Shown: piece after piece, positions 56,498-64,000 of the stretch
Layout: each line of letters starts with the position of its first letter
How positions within the stretch are numbered: the first letter of the stretch is position 1
DNA from: a bacterium
GTDB taxonomy: Bacteria > Bacillota > Bacilli > Lactobacillales > Streptococcaceae
Direction of reading: 5' to 3'
Length of the DNA: 64,000 nucleotides
Assembly (NCBI GenBank): GCA_905221085.1
Contig: CAJNBT010000004.1
Span: forward strand, 62,001-126,000
Notes under the pieces: model-generated
The model's input: the letters and a program-made list of their open reading frames with translations, nothing else
What the model was told of the DNA's origin: nothing
Databases searched by the model: none
Position numbers and translations under genes: made by a program

Positions 56498-57332
56498 ATT
56501 CTCCCTTATATTCTGTATAAGACTTATCCATATCAGCGACAACAGCATCATGATGCGGTACTTGCTTATCTGCTGGTGGTGGAGTCATATAATCTCCAAA
56601 AGCAGTGCTGAGATAGGCATCATAGCCGACTGGAATAGGCATCTCTGTCCCTTCAAATGGTAAAAAAAGATTATCCTCAAAGGAAGCGATTGGATACTTG
56701 TTTCTCATGTAGCCAGGGCCTGAGCATAATTCCGTGATTCCATCGCTCTCAACTAGACCATACTTGGTCATTTCTTTCTCAGCTTTTTTCCAAATGCGAT
56801 AACGGAGATATTTTGGAGTCACACCCAGTAAAATACGGCTTCCCCATTTCATAAGTGCACCATGCTTTTCTGGAATAGTTTGGGCACAAAAGAGTGAATA
56901 AATCAAAGCCCAACGAACCTGTTTTTTCCGCTCAGCTGGATTTTTCGGATAATAATCCAAAGGCAAAACATCCAAGGCCAGACCATGTGGCAAATCCAAA
57001 TCTTGCTGATAAGGCTTAATACAAGTCGTTTCCTTGTCACGAATAGTAATAAAAAGATTGCGGTCGACAAAATCCTTGTTACTCTTTGACAAGAAATAAC
57101 GCTCATCTGCATAACGAGGCCATAATTCTGCCAATTTTTCATAATCCTTACGGGGCATAAAAAAGTCTAGGTCGTCATCCCAAGGAATGAAACCCTTGTT
57201 TCGAAGGGCACCAATAGCGCCTCCCCCACAGAGATAGCAAAGCAAATCATGTTCTTTACAAAAAGCCACAAAATATTCAGCCATCTCCAGACTTCGAGCC
57301 TGAATTGCTTTTAAATCAGTCATATTGTTCAT
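56487..57332 (-). CDS. LicD family phosphotransferase
   Basis: 281 aa. The nucleotidyltransferase-fold motif is CGGGAIGALRNKGFIPWDDD with metal Asp residues (about 36-55), followed by FMPRKDYEKL and GLALDVLPLDYYP. LicD proteins add phosphocholine or similar phospho-groups to surface glycans. The two pneumococcal teichoic-acid enzymes LicD1/D2 sit elsewhere, so this may decorate another glycan. It is the first gene of the locus; an in-frame ATG three codons later is also possible. Confidence 0.8.
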   Translation of the reverse strand: MNNMTDLKAIQARSLEMAEYFVAFCKEHDLLCYLCGGGAIGALRNKGFIPWDDDLDFFMPRKDYEKLAELWPRYADERYFLSKSNKDFVDRNLFITIRDKETTCIKPYQQDLDLPHGLALDVLPLDYYPKNPAERKKQVRWALIYSLFCAQTIPEKHGALMKWGSRILLGVTPKYLRYRIWKKAEKEMTKYGLVESDGITELCSGPGYMRNKYPIASFEDNLFLPFEGTEMPIPVGYDAYLSTAFGDYMTPPPADKQVPHHDAVVADMDKSYTEYKGEYGG

Positions 57333-57355
57333 TATTCTTTCTATCGTATCTTTTC

Positions 57356-57364
57356 ATTATACCA
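57356..57364 (-). promoter_or_regulatory. Promoter of the glycan locus
   Basis: Extended -10 TGGTATAAT on the minus strand with about 23 nt to the first ATG; the -35 is poor. Confidence 0.55.
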
Positions 57365-57422
57365 CAAATAAGGGGTGAAAATCTATTAGAGACTGTAAAA
57401 AATCAAAGCCTGATTGCTCGGC

Positions 57423-57975
57423 TAACTTCTCAAAGTAACTTCCACTTGCCTAGCCAAAGTGGAAATTAGTCTAAAACGGATTTTTATTGTGGAATTAAGT
57501 ATGAGACGTTTGAGTTAGAAATGAAATCCGCTATGACAGAACATATATGACAGAACATAAACACCTTACCCTTTCAGACCGTAATGATATCCAATTAGGT
57601 TTAGGGCGCGGTGAAACCTTCACCTTTAGCGAGGACATCGCTGCTCTTCTGGTTTTCCAATTTGTCAAACCAGAAGACACACACTTATCACCTGATTTAT
57701 TGAAATAAAGGGAATTTTCCCCTCTAACTACACATCTTATGACTATCGAAAAGTCTCACACTAAACGCTAGTAACTGGAATTTACTCTAAGACGACTCTG
57801 TTTTAGGGCTATTTGTCATGCACTTTTTTCTGAGTCTTTTCGCTTTTGAACCCTTATATAGCAAGAAAAAGAAAACCAGTGGAAGTTAGTCTAAGACGAA
57901 TTTCCACTGATTTCACGCGTTTTTCTCATACTAAAAGCTAGGTTGTGGGAAACTGGAAGTTAGTTTGAGAAGTTA
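57423..57975 (+). mobile_element. Insertion-sequence relic 1 with 22-bp terminal inverted repeats
   Basis: Ends at 57423-57444 (TAACTTCTCAAAG, then TAACTTCCA) and 57954-57975 are inverted copies, identical at 21 of 22 positions. Inside are several subterminal copies of GGAARTTAGTCTAARACG (near 57456, 57774 and 57883) and only the first 50 codons of a transposase. No target duplication is obvious. At 553 bp it cannot move by itself. It lies directly after metK, whose stop is 11 nt from the right end. Confidence 0.75.
57547..57708 (+). pseudogene. Transposase N-terminal fragment in relic 1
   Basis: 53 codons beginning MTEHKHLTLSDRNDIQLGLG and then RGETFTF, resembling the N-terminal helix-turn-helix of IS30-type transposases. 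After about residue 27 the sequence departs (SEDIAALLVFQFVK) and stops, so the catalytic DDE part is gone. The start is homologous to the fragment at 59621. Confidence 0.6.
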
Positions 57976-57985
57976 CCTTAAGATT

Positions 57986-59176
57986 TTATTTTACAGCTTC
58001 TTTCAAAGCATCTACCTTGTCCAAACGTTCCCATGGAAGGTCAATATCTGTACGTCCCATGTGACCGTAAGCTGCTGTTTGACGGTAAATTGGACGTTTA
58101 AGGTCCAGCATTTGGATAATTCCTGCAGGACGAAGGTCAAAGATTTGACGAGCCGCTTTTTCAAGTTTGCTTTCAGCTACTGTTCCTGTACCAAAAGTAT
58201 CGATACGGACAGAAACAGGCTGGGCAACACCGATAGCATAAGCCAATTGCACTTCTGCCTTCTTAGCAAGACCTGCTGCAACAATGTTTTTAGCAATGTA
58301 GCGAGCTGCATAAGAAGCTGAACGATCCACCTTAGTCGCATCCTTACCAGAAAAGGCACCACCACCGTGACGTGAGTAACCACCATAAGTATCTACGATA
58401 ATCTTACGGCCAGTTAGACCTGAGTCCCCTTGAGGTCCACCGATTACAAAACGGCCAGTCGGATTGATGAAGAATTTTGTTTGCTCATCCAAGTAAGAGG
58501 CTGGAATAACCTCTTTGATAACCTTGTTAATGACATCATTGTGAATTTGTTCGTTGCTGACTTCTGGATCGTGCTGAGTTGAAATCACGACTGTATCCAC
58601 ACGTACTGGACGGTCATTTTCATCATACTCAACTGTAACTTGTGATTTAGCATCTGGGCGAAGATAGCTAATTTCACCAGACTTACGAAGTTCTGCCAGA
58701 CGACGAACCAATTTATGACTGAGTGAGATTGGCAATGGCATGAGCTCTTCTGTTTCATCCACTGCAAATCCAAACATGAGCCCTTGGTCTCCAGCTCCAA
58801 TTAAGTCCAATGGATCTTGGTCTGCATTTCCACGAACCTCCAAGGCTTCGTTAACACCTTGGGCAATATCTGGTGACTGCTCAACAAGTGACGGATGGAC
58901 TCCCACAGTCTCAGCAGAAAAACCATACTCTGTATTGGTGTAACCAATCTCTGCAATGGTATCACGAACCACACGGTTGATATCCACATAGGCATTTGTG
59001 GATATTTCACCAAAAACATGGACGGAACCAGTATATACAGCTGTCTCAGCAGCAACGTGCGCTTCTGGATCCTTGGCTAAAATAGCATCCAAAATCGCAT
59101 CTGAAATTTGGTCTGCAATCTTATCTGGATGCCCCTCAGATACAGATTCAGACGTGAATAATTTACGTTCTGACAT
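57986..59176 (-). CDS. metK: S-adenosylmethionine synthetase
   Basis: 396 aa. [20 protein letters not shown] at the N-terminus (His for phosphate, Asp for metal), [12 protein letters not shown] and [18 protein letters not shown] (P-loop-like) are all intact. It makes SAM from methionine and ATP. The ribosome site AAGGGGGGA is unusually strong and is a pairing partner in the predicted SAM-III riboswitch upstream. The gene is flanked by two relics of one IS family. Confidence 0.97.
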   Translation of the reverse strand: MSERKLFTSESVSEGHPDKIADQISDAILDAILAKDPEAHVAAETAVYTGSVHVFGEISTNAYVDINRVVRDTIAEIGYTNTEYGFSAETVGVHPSLVEQSPDIAQGVNEALEVRGNADQDPLDLIGAGDQGLMFGFAVDETEELMPLPISLSHKLVRRLAELRKSGEISYLRPDAKSQVTVEYDENDRPVRVDTVVISTQHDPEVSNEQIHNDVINKVIKEVIPASYLDEQTKFFINPTGRFVIGGPQGDSGLTGRKIIVDTYGGYSRHGGGAFSGKDATKVDRSASYAARYIAKNIVAAGLAKKAEVQLAYAIGVAQPVSVRIDTFGTGTVAESKLEKAARQIFDLRPAGIIQMLDLKRPIYRQTAAYGHMGRTDIDLPWERLDKVDALKEAVK

Positions 59177-59207
59177 AAAAATGTCCCCCCTTAAAAATAG
59201 TGTTATA

Positions 59208-59228
59208 GAGTTACAAAGTACTGATAGG
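59208..59228. repeat. 21-bp direct repeat, metK-proximal copy
   Basis: It starts GAGTTACAAAGTACTG and ends ATAGG on the plus strand, and is identical to 59374-59394. This copy adjoins the segment that pairs with the leader's 5' end. Confidence 0.95.
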
Positions 59229-59373
59229 TATTTTCATTTTCTAAGAGTTACGACGCGAAAGAAATAAAAACGATACTTTTTTATTTCTGAAGCTAGTAAG
59301 GCGCATAGGATGACCGCGTTATAGCGGCAACCGTAGAATGACGAGCGACTACTTTGGAGCCGTCATTCTTTGC
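59229..59373. other. 145-bp hairpin-rich insert between the 21-bp repeats
   Basis: It contains three hairpins: AGAATGACG / CGTCATTCT (59335-59369, 9 bp perfect), CCGC / GCGG (59314-59327), and GAAATAAAAA / TTTTTATTTC (59261-59287, 10 bp perfect). No open frame and no match to BOX was seen. It could fold away from the riboswitch or could be a small mobile repeat. Confidence 0.6.
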
Positions 59374-59394
59374 GAGTTACAAAGTACTGATAGG
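59374..59394. repeat. 21-bp direct repeat, distal copy
   Basis: Identical to 59208-59228. In the predicted RNA it lies next to the 5' half of the riboswitch, but the flanking CTCGCAAAG cannot complete the closing helix. Confidence 0.95.
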
Positions 59395-59515
59395 AAATTT
59401 CTTAGTGCTGAATACCTACCATCTTATCGGGACTATATAACTTTACCATTATATCATTTTTAAGCGCAATTTGCAGTCTATAATGTAGTGTTTCAATGTA
59501 GATATTTCATTCGGA

Positions 59516-60320
59516 TAACTTCTCAAAGCAACTTCCATCTCTCTCTTCAAACTGGAAGTTAGTCTAAGACGACGAATGATGCTAGAATTAAGTCTGAGAT
59601 TTTTCGTGAGGATACACCTCATGACGAAAAAACAAAAACATCTCACTCTAGAAGACCGTATTGACATCCTCCTTCAACTTGCCAAATACGGAGTGTCTTT
59701 ATCAAACATTTTCTCTAACATTATCACGAAAGCAAACCAATCAGCTCAAAAAACTTTATCGTGATTTTCCCAATGACTATCATTTTATTCCACACAATTC
59801 TACTTTTGATTTTCTTCCAGAAACAAGTCAAAAACAGGATCCTGTAGTACTCTATGAGCTTCCTTTTCGTATGGTGCGTTTAGAAGTGGAAGAAGGAAAA
59901 TACGAAACTTTAGTAACAAATACGGACTATTCAGTCCAAGAATTAAAAAATCTCTACACCAGTAGATGGGGCATAGAGACTAGTTTTCGTGACCTGAAAT
60001 ACAGTATTGGCTTGGTCAATTTTCACGCCAAAAAGAAGGAAGGGATTCTTCAGGAAATCTTTGCTCGCTTTACAAATTTTAACTTTTGTCTTTGGGGAAC
60101 CTCGCAAGTTGCCATAGACAGTAGTCACAAAAAACAAAGGTATAAAGTGTGTTTCTCAGATACGGCTTATGCCTGCCGTTTGTTTTTTAACGGTTCCCTT
60201 TCTTCCCTCCAGTTAAAAAACTACTTCAAGAAACAGTTATCTATTATTCGACCGAATCGAAAATATCTAAGAAAGATAAAAGCTCAATCGGTAGTTGATT
60301 TCATCTATAGAGTAACATAA
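59516..60320 (+). mobile_element. Insertion-sequence relic 2
   Basis: The left end at 59516-59537 matches the left end of relic 1 at 21 of 22 positions, and the next 100 bp are clearly homologous (GGAAGTTAGTCTAAGACGA, GAATTAAGTCTGAGA). It continues into a transposase remnant. No matching right end was found downstream, so the right part is lost or replaced. Confidence 0.7.
59621..60320 (+). pseudogene. Chimeric transposase relic
   Basis: The ATG frame gives MTKKQKHLTLEDRIDILLQL and stops at 59764. It has an IS30-like helix-turn-helix start, similar to the fragment in relic 1. From about 59745 another frame stays open to 60320 and encodes the C-terminal part of an IS4-family transposase: VTNTDYSVQELKNLYTSRWG then IETSFRDLKYSIGLVNFH, which contains the Y-x-R-W-G-I-E-x-x-F-R region typical of IS4. 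The catalytic N-terminal half is missing. Two different elements have probably been joined by deletion. Confidence 0.7.
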
Positions 60321-60485
60321 ATCTCAAAAAAATAGGATGAAAAAACCTTTATTTGTCATGCAAAAAAACAGAAGATGCGATAGAGAATCACTTTGATGAC
60401 CTCAATCACACCTCCTATTCAAACAGTTAGATCACTAACTTAACGACATTGAGCTCTAACTGATTCGTTTTTTTACTTTCTACTC

Positions 60486-61556
60486 CTACTTCCGATACAT
60501 TTTAAACTGTAGGAAGAGATCGCTATATTTGCCTGTCCATTTATGGTCAAATTTCTCATAAACTTCTAGGTGTTTCATAGTTTCAGCATCTGGATAGAAG
60601 GCTTTATCTTCTTTTTTCTCCTCTGGGAGCAATTCCTTAGCTGGTAGGTTTGGTGTTGAATAACCGACATACTCTGCATTCTTGAGAGCATTTTCAGGTT
60701 TCAACATAAAGTTGATAAAGGAATAGGCGGCATCTTGGTTTTTGACTGTTTTGGGAATGACCATATTGTCAAACCAAAGGTTGCTGGCCTCTGTCGGTAC
60801 CACATAGCGTAGATTTTCATTTTTTTCTAGCATTTGACTGGCTTCACCAGAGAAGGTCACACCAATTGCAGCGTTGTTCTGAATCATGTAACCCTTCATT
60901 TCGTCCGCCACAATAGCCTTGATATTTGGAGTCAACTTGTAGAGCTTGTCCACTGTCTCTTCCAACTGCTGGGTATCCTTGGAGTTGAGGCTGTAGCCTA
61001 GCGAATTGAGTCCTAGCCCCAGCACCTCACGCGCCCCATCAAAGAGCATGATAGAGTTTTTATACTCTGGCTTCCAGAGGTCATCCCAATGCTCAGGCGC
61101 TTCATCTACCATAGTTTCATTGTAGACAATTCCCAGGGTCCCCCAAAAATAAGGGATGGAGAATTTATTGCCTGGGTCAAAGGACTGGTTGAGAAACTCT
61201 GGTCCGATATTTTCAAGACCTTCAAGTTTTGAATAATCAAGCGGTACCAAGAGGTCTTCGTCCTTCATCTTGTTGATCATGTATTCACTTGGGATGGCAA
61301 TATCGTAGGTTGTTCCACCCTGCTTGATCTTGGTATACATGGCTTCATTGGAGTCAAAGGTCTCATACTGGACTTGGATTCCGGTTTCTTCTGTGAATTG
61401 CTCCAATAGTTCTGGATCGATATAGTCTCCCCAGTTGTAGATAACCAATTTTTGACTATCTCTACTATTGATTTTACTATCTAAATGAGTCGCAATTCCC
61501 CACAAGACCAGGATAATCGCTGCAATTCCTGCTAAAAATGAATAGAGTTTTTTCAT
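60486..61556 (-). CDS. potD: Spermidine/putrescine-binding protein PotD
   Basis: 356 aa. An N-terminal hydrophobic segment (about 4-24) is followed by KLVIYNWGDYIDPELLEQF, the usual start of mature PotD. YDIAIPSEYMINKM, FWGTLGIVYN and GYSTPNLPAKELLP are family segments. No Cys follows the hydrophobic part, so a lipobox is absent and the protein is probably held by the uncleaved N-terminal helix. It delivers polyamines to PotBC. The ATG overlaps the potC stop (ATGA). Confidence 0.93.
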   Translation of the reverse strand: MKKLYSFLAGIAAIILVLWGIATHLDSKINSRDSQKLVIYNWGDYIDPELLEQFTEETGIQVQYETFDSNEAMYTKIKQGGTTYDIAIPSEYMINKMKDEDLLVPLDYSKLEGLENIGPEFLNQSFDPGNKFSIPYFWGTLGIVYNETMVDEAPEHWDDLWKPEYKNSIMLFDGAREVLGLGLNSLGYSLNSKDTQQLEETVDKLYKLTPNIKAIVADEMKGYMIQNNAAIGVTFSGEASQMLEKNENLRYVVPTEASNLWFDNMVIPKTVKNQDAAYSFINFMLKPENALKNAEYVGYSTPNLPAKELLPEEKKEDKAFYPDAETMKHLEVYEKFDHKWTGKYSDLFLQFKMYRK

Positions 61557-62326
61557 GCTTGCTCCTCCTTCTCACGTGAGATAAAGTAATAGCCAACAAC
61601 TAGGATAATACTAAAGAGAAAGACAAGGGCAGACAGGGCATTGATTTCTAGCGAAATTCCCTTCCGAGCACGAGAGTAAATCTCGACTGACAGGGTTGAA
61701 AAGCCATTTCCCGTTACGAAGAAGGTCACGGCAAAATCATCTAGCGAATAGGTGAAGGCCATGAAATAACCTGCAATGATAGACGGTGTCAGGTAAGGAA
61801 GCATAATTTCCTTGAACATCTGAAATTGACTGGCTCCCAAGTCATAGGCCGCATGAATCATGTCCCCATTCATTTCCTTGAGTCGAGGCAAGACCATCAA
61901 GACCACGATAGGAATGGAGAAGGCCACGTGACTGGAAAGAACTGTCAAGAATCCAAGTGAAAACTTGAGTTGGGTAAAGAGAATCAAGAAGCTAGCACCA
62001 ATCATAACATCAGGAGCAACCATGAGGATATTATTGAGGGAAAGAAAGGCTTCTTGGTATTTCTTACGAGACTGATAAATGTAAATAGCTCCAAAAGTCC
62101 CGATAATGGTCGCTATCAAGGCTGACAGGAAAGCCAAGAAAAAGGTCTGGGTCACAATTAACATAAGGCGACCATCTCCAAACATTGTTTTAAAATGACT
62201 CAAACTAAAGCCTGTAAAGCTATTCATGTCATTGCCTGCGTTAAAGGCATAGCCAATCAGGTAAAAGATTGGCAGGTAGAGGACAAGAAAGACCAGTCCC
62301 AGATAAAGGTTGGCAAATTTTTTCAT
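61553..62326 (-). CDS. potC: Spermidine/putrescine ABC transporter permease PotC
   Basis: 257 aa from [20 protein letters not shown], preceded by AAAGGAGAG. Six membrane helices and the permease EAA-type loop AAYDLGASQFQMFKEIMLPY are visible. It forms the channel with PotB. It overlaps potB (ATGA) upstream and potD downstream by 4 nt each. Confidence 0.93.
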   Translation of the reverse strand: MKKFANLYLGLVFLVLYLPIFYLIGYAFNAGNDMNSFTGFSLSHFKTMFGDGRLMLIVTQTFFLAFLSALIATIIGTFGAIYIYQSRKKYQEAFLSLNNILMVAPDVMIGASFLILFTQLKFSLGFLTVLSSHVAFSIPIVVLMVLPRLKEMNGDMIHAAYDLGASQFQMFKEIMLPYLTPSIIAGYFMAFTYSLDDFAVTFFVTGNGFSTLSVEIYSRARKGISLEINALSALVFLFSIILVVGYYFISREKEEQA

Positions 62327-63129
62327 CGTTCTCTCCTTTCCTTGGTCACCCACATGGTGATAAACATGGTCAAGATGAGAATTACACCGATGGTTGAACC
62401 CATACCGTAGTTATCATTGGTTAGGAAATTCTGCTCAATGGCTGTCCCCAACGTAATAACGCGATTCCCACCAATCAAACGTGTCAGCATGAAGAGACTC
62501 AAGCTGGGGATAAAAACGGATTGAACCCCACTTCTCACTCCGTTCATAGACAGAGGGAAGATGACATGACGGAAGGTCTCCCACTTGGTCGCACCGAGGT
62601 CATAGCTGGCATTGATGAGGTTGTTATCCATATCGTCCAAGACATTGAAAATCGGCAAAATCATAAAGGGAAGCTCGATGTAGCTTGCGACAAAGATAAA
62701 AGAGAAATCCGTAAAGAGCAACTGTTGTGAACCAATTCCGATAAATTCCAAGAATTGGTTAATAGAGCCATTTTGACCAAAAATCCCAATAAAGGCATAG
62801 GCTTTAAGGAGCAAATTGATCCAGGTTGGCAGGATAATCAGCATGAGCCAGAGTTGACGGTGCTTGAGACGGGTCAAAAAGAGGGCTGTCGGATAGCTGA
62901 TAAGCAAGGTCACAAAGGTCACAATTCCTGCATAAAGCACTGAGTTGAAACTCATTTTGAGGTAGGTCAAGTTTTGTGACGCAAAGTAAGATTTATAGTT
63001 TTCTAAACTGAATTGTCCTTCAATATTGAAAAAGGATTGTCCGAAAATCAAGACCAAGGGTGCCAACACAAAGAGGGCAATCCAGAGCATGTAGGGCACT
63101 ACAAAGAGTTTAGAGCTTGTTTTCTTCAT
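62323..63129 (-). CDS. potB: Spermidine/putrescine ABC transporter permease PotB
   Basis: 268 aa from [16 protein letters not shown], for which GAGGAGAG at the end of potA is the ribosome site; it overlaps potA by 20 nt. Six helices and the loop [20 protein letters not shown] are present. It is the partner of PotC. Confidence 0.93.
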   Translation of the reverse strand: MKKTSSKLFVVPYMLWIALFVLAPLVLIFGQSFFNIEGQFSLENYKSYFASQNLTYLKMSFNSVLYAGIVTFVTLLISYPTALFLTRLKHRQLWLMLIILPTWINLLLKAYAFIGIFGQNGSINQFLEFIGIGSQQLLFTDFSFIFVASYIELPFMILPIFNVLDDMDNNLINASYDLGATKWETFRHVIFPLSMNGVRSGVQSVFIPSLSLFMLTRLIGGNRVITLGTAIEQNFLTNDNYGMGSTIGVILILTMFITMWVTKERRER

Positions 63130-64000
63130 CTCTCTCCTCCTCGATTGCATTGATTAGACCTGCTTCTTGCTCTTCAATTTCCACGTATTCTTCGATACGG
63201 GCATCGAACTCTTCCTCGGTTTCGTTGAGACGCATGATATGGATGTCTTCTGGTTCAAAGTCCAGACCGATTTCCTCACCCACGATGGCCTTACGGGTTG
63301 AGTGGATCATCCATTCATTTCCAAGCTCGTCATAGGCGATAATTTCATAGTGCACCCCACGGAAGAGCTGGGTATCAACCTTAACTTGGAGCTTGCCTTC
63401 TTCAGGAAGGGTAATACGCAAGTCCTCTGGACGAATAACAACCTCGACAGGTTCATTTGGCTTCATCCCCCCATCAACCGCTTCGAAGCGTTTGCCGTTA
63501 AACTCAACCAAGTAGTCCTCAATCATGGTACCTGGCAAGATGTTTGACTCCCCGATAAAGGTGGCAACAAAGTGGTTAATCGGCTCGTCGTAGATGTCCA
63601 CAGGAGTTCCAGACTGGACAATCTCGCCATCATTCATGACGAAAATCCAGTCACTCATGGCAAGGGCTTCTTCCTGGTCGTGAGTGACAAAGACAAAGGT
63701 AATGCCCAATCGTTGTTGCAGTTCACGCAGTTCATACTGCATGTCTGTTCTTAATTTCAAGTCCAGCGCTGATAAAGGCTCGTCCAGCAAAACCACACGG
63801 GGTTGATTGATGATGGCACGGGCAATAGCCACACGCTGACGTTGTCCTCCAGAAAGTTTACGGATAGAACGTTTTTCATAACCTTCCAACTGAACCATCT
63901 TGAGAACTTCCGCTACGCGTTGCTCAATTTCTTTCTTGTCAATTTTACGCAAGCGAAGCGGAAAAGCAACATTTTCAAACACATTCATATGTGGGAACAA
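63110..64000 (-). CDS. potA: Spermidine/putrescine ABC transporter ATP-binding protein PotA, C-terminal part
   Basis: About 296 codons are present; the N-terminus with Walker A lies beyond the right edge, and the Met at the edge is internal. Visible are the Q-loop region [16 protein letters not shown], signature [14 protein letters not shown], Walker [13 protein letters not shown] and H-loop [16 protein letters not shown]-terminal TOBE domain (about 175-280 of the visible part) leads into an acidic tail. It energises PotBC. It is the first gene of the potABCD operon in this strand. Confidence 0.93.
   Translation of the reverse strand: MFPHMNVFENVAFPLRLRKIDKKEIEQRVAEVLKMVQLEGYEKRSIRKLSGGQRQRVAIARAIINQPRVVLLDEPLSALDLKLRTDMQYELRELQQRLGITFVFVTHDQEEALAMSDWIFVMNDGEIVQSGTPVDIYDEPINHFVATFIGESNILPGTMIEDYLVEFNGKRFEAVDGGMKPNEPVEVVIRPEDLRITLPEEGKLQVKVDTQLFRGVHYEIIAYDELGNEWMIHSTRKAIVGEEIGLDFEPEDIHIMRLNETEEEFDARIEEYVEIEEQEAGLINAIEEERDEENKL

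Larger units (their letters stand above)
59180..59445 (-). promoter_or_regulatory. SAM-III (SMK box) riboswitch-like metK leader, split by an insert
   Basis: Read on the minus strand, the leader starts just after TATAAT (59448-59453, TGA extension). The 5' segment GTTATATAGTCCCGAT can pair twice: GTTATATAG with CTCTATAAC (59202-59210 region, 8 of 9), and GTCCC with the GGGAC of the ribosome site (59185-59190 region). That is the logic of the SMK box known for metK in lactic acid bacteria, where SAM hides the ribosome site. Between the halves lies an extra 166-bp unit (a 21-bp direct repeat plus 145 bp). Identification as SMK is by position and pairing, not by alignment. Confidence 0.65.

Noticed and set aside
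60420..60485. Terminator for potD (arms CAGTTAGA / TCTAACTG)
   Set aside because: The loop is long and there is no following T run on the minus strand.

Overview
The window looks like chromosome of a mitis-group Streptococcus (S. mitis / oralis / infantis / pneumoniae relatives). The evidence is low GC, strong A+T-rich -10 boxes, the CiaRH two-component system, a SlrA-type lipoprotein, LicD, and two BOX repeats. Much of the gene content and local order (rodA-dinG-U32-ciaHR-pepN, metG, MacAB-like pump, gor, bioY, trmD/rimM, rpsP/khpA, slrA, sodA, holA, pyrDA) is what I recall from pneumococcus. Later blocks (gdhA, rplJL, msrAB-thrB-hom-mecA, metK, pot) are joined in an order that differs from the pneumococcal reference as I remember it. 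Species cannot be fixed from sequence reading alone. Most genes lie on the minus strand. No rRNA, tRNA or CRISPR was seen.

Region by region. 1-9.3 kb: rodA (partial), dinG, a U32 protein, a DUF3270 membrane protein, ciaH/ciaR, pepN. 9.4-14.4 kb: a tightly coupled five-gene operon (DUF2829, SDR, Nudix, orphan PEP-enzyme barrel, ASCH), an aldo/keto reductase, and a PadR regulator with a frameshifted membrane partner. 14.5-21.4 kb: metG, a MacAB-like three-gene efflux pump, glutathione reductase. 21.5-28.3 kb: bioY, a YdbC (PC4-like) protein behind a competence-type promoter, an ATP-cone protein, trmD-rimM, two alpha/beta hydrolases, an EamA exporter, khpA-rpsP. 28.3-30.9 kb: gene relics, a membrane protein/XRE regulator module with operator-like palindromes, slrA. 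30.9-41.1 kb: ABC-F, VanZ-like, rlmN, yutD, sodA, BOX element, holA, pyrDA, gdhA, and a TetR/oxidoreductase pair with its operator. 41.3-51.7 kb: rplL/rplJ with L10 leader, an amidohydrolase, BOX element, a heterodimeric ABC exporter, msrAB, thrB/hom, mecA. 51.9-57.4 kb: five-gene glycan locus (Wzz-like, Wzy-like, GT2, GT4, LicD). 57.4-60.4 kb: metK between two relics of one insertion-sequence family. 60.5-64 kb: potDCB and partial potA.

The most unusual structures are: (i) the metK leader, which looks like a SAM-III (SMK) riboswitch split by about 145 bp of hairpin-rich sequence flanked by perfect 21-bp direct repeats; (ii) the operon combining a Tad2/DUF2829 protein, a Nudix hydrolase, a stand-alone PEP-binding barrel and an ASCH protein; (iii) two near-identical terminator-promoter cassettes bounding the aldo/keto reductase; (iv) extended -10 promoters so close to the dinG and U32 start codons that leaderless mRNAs are predicted.
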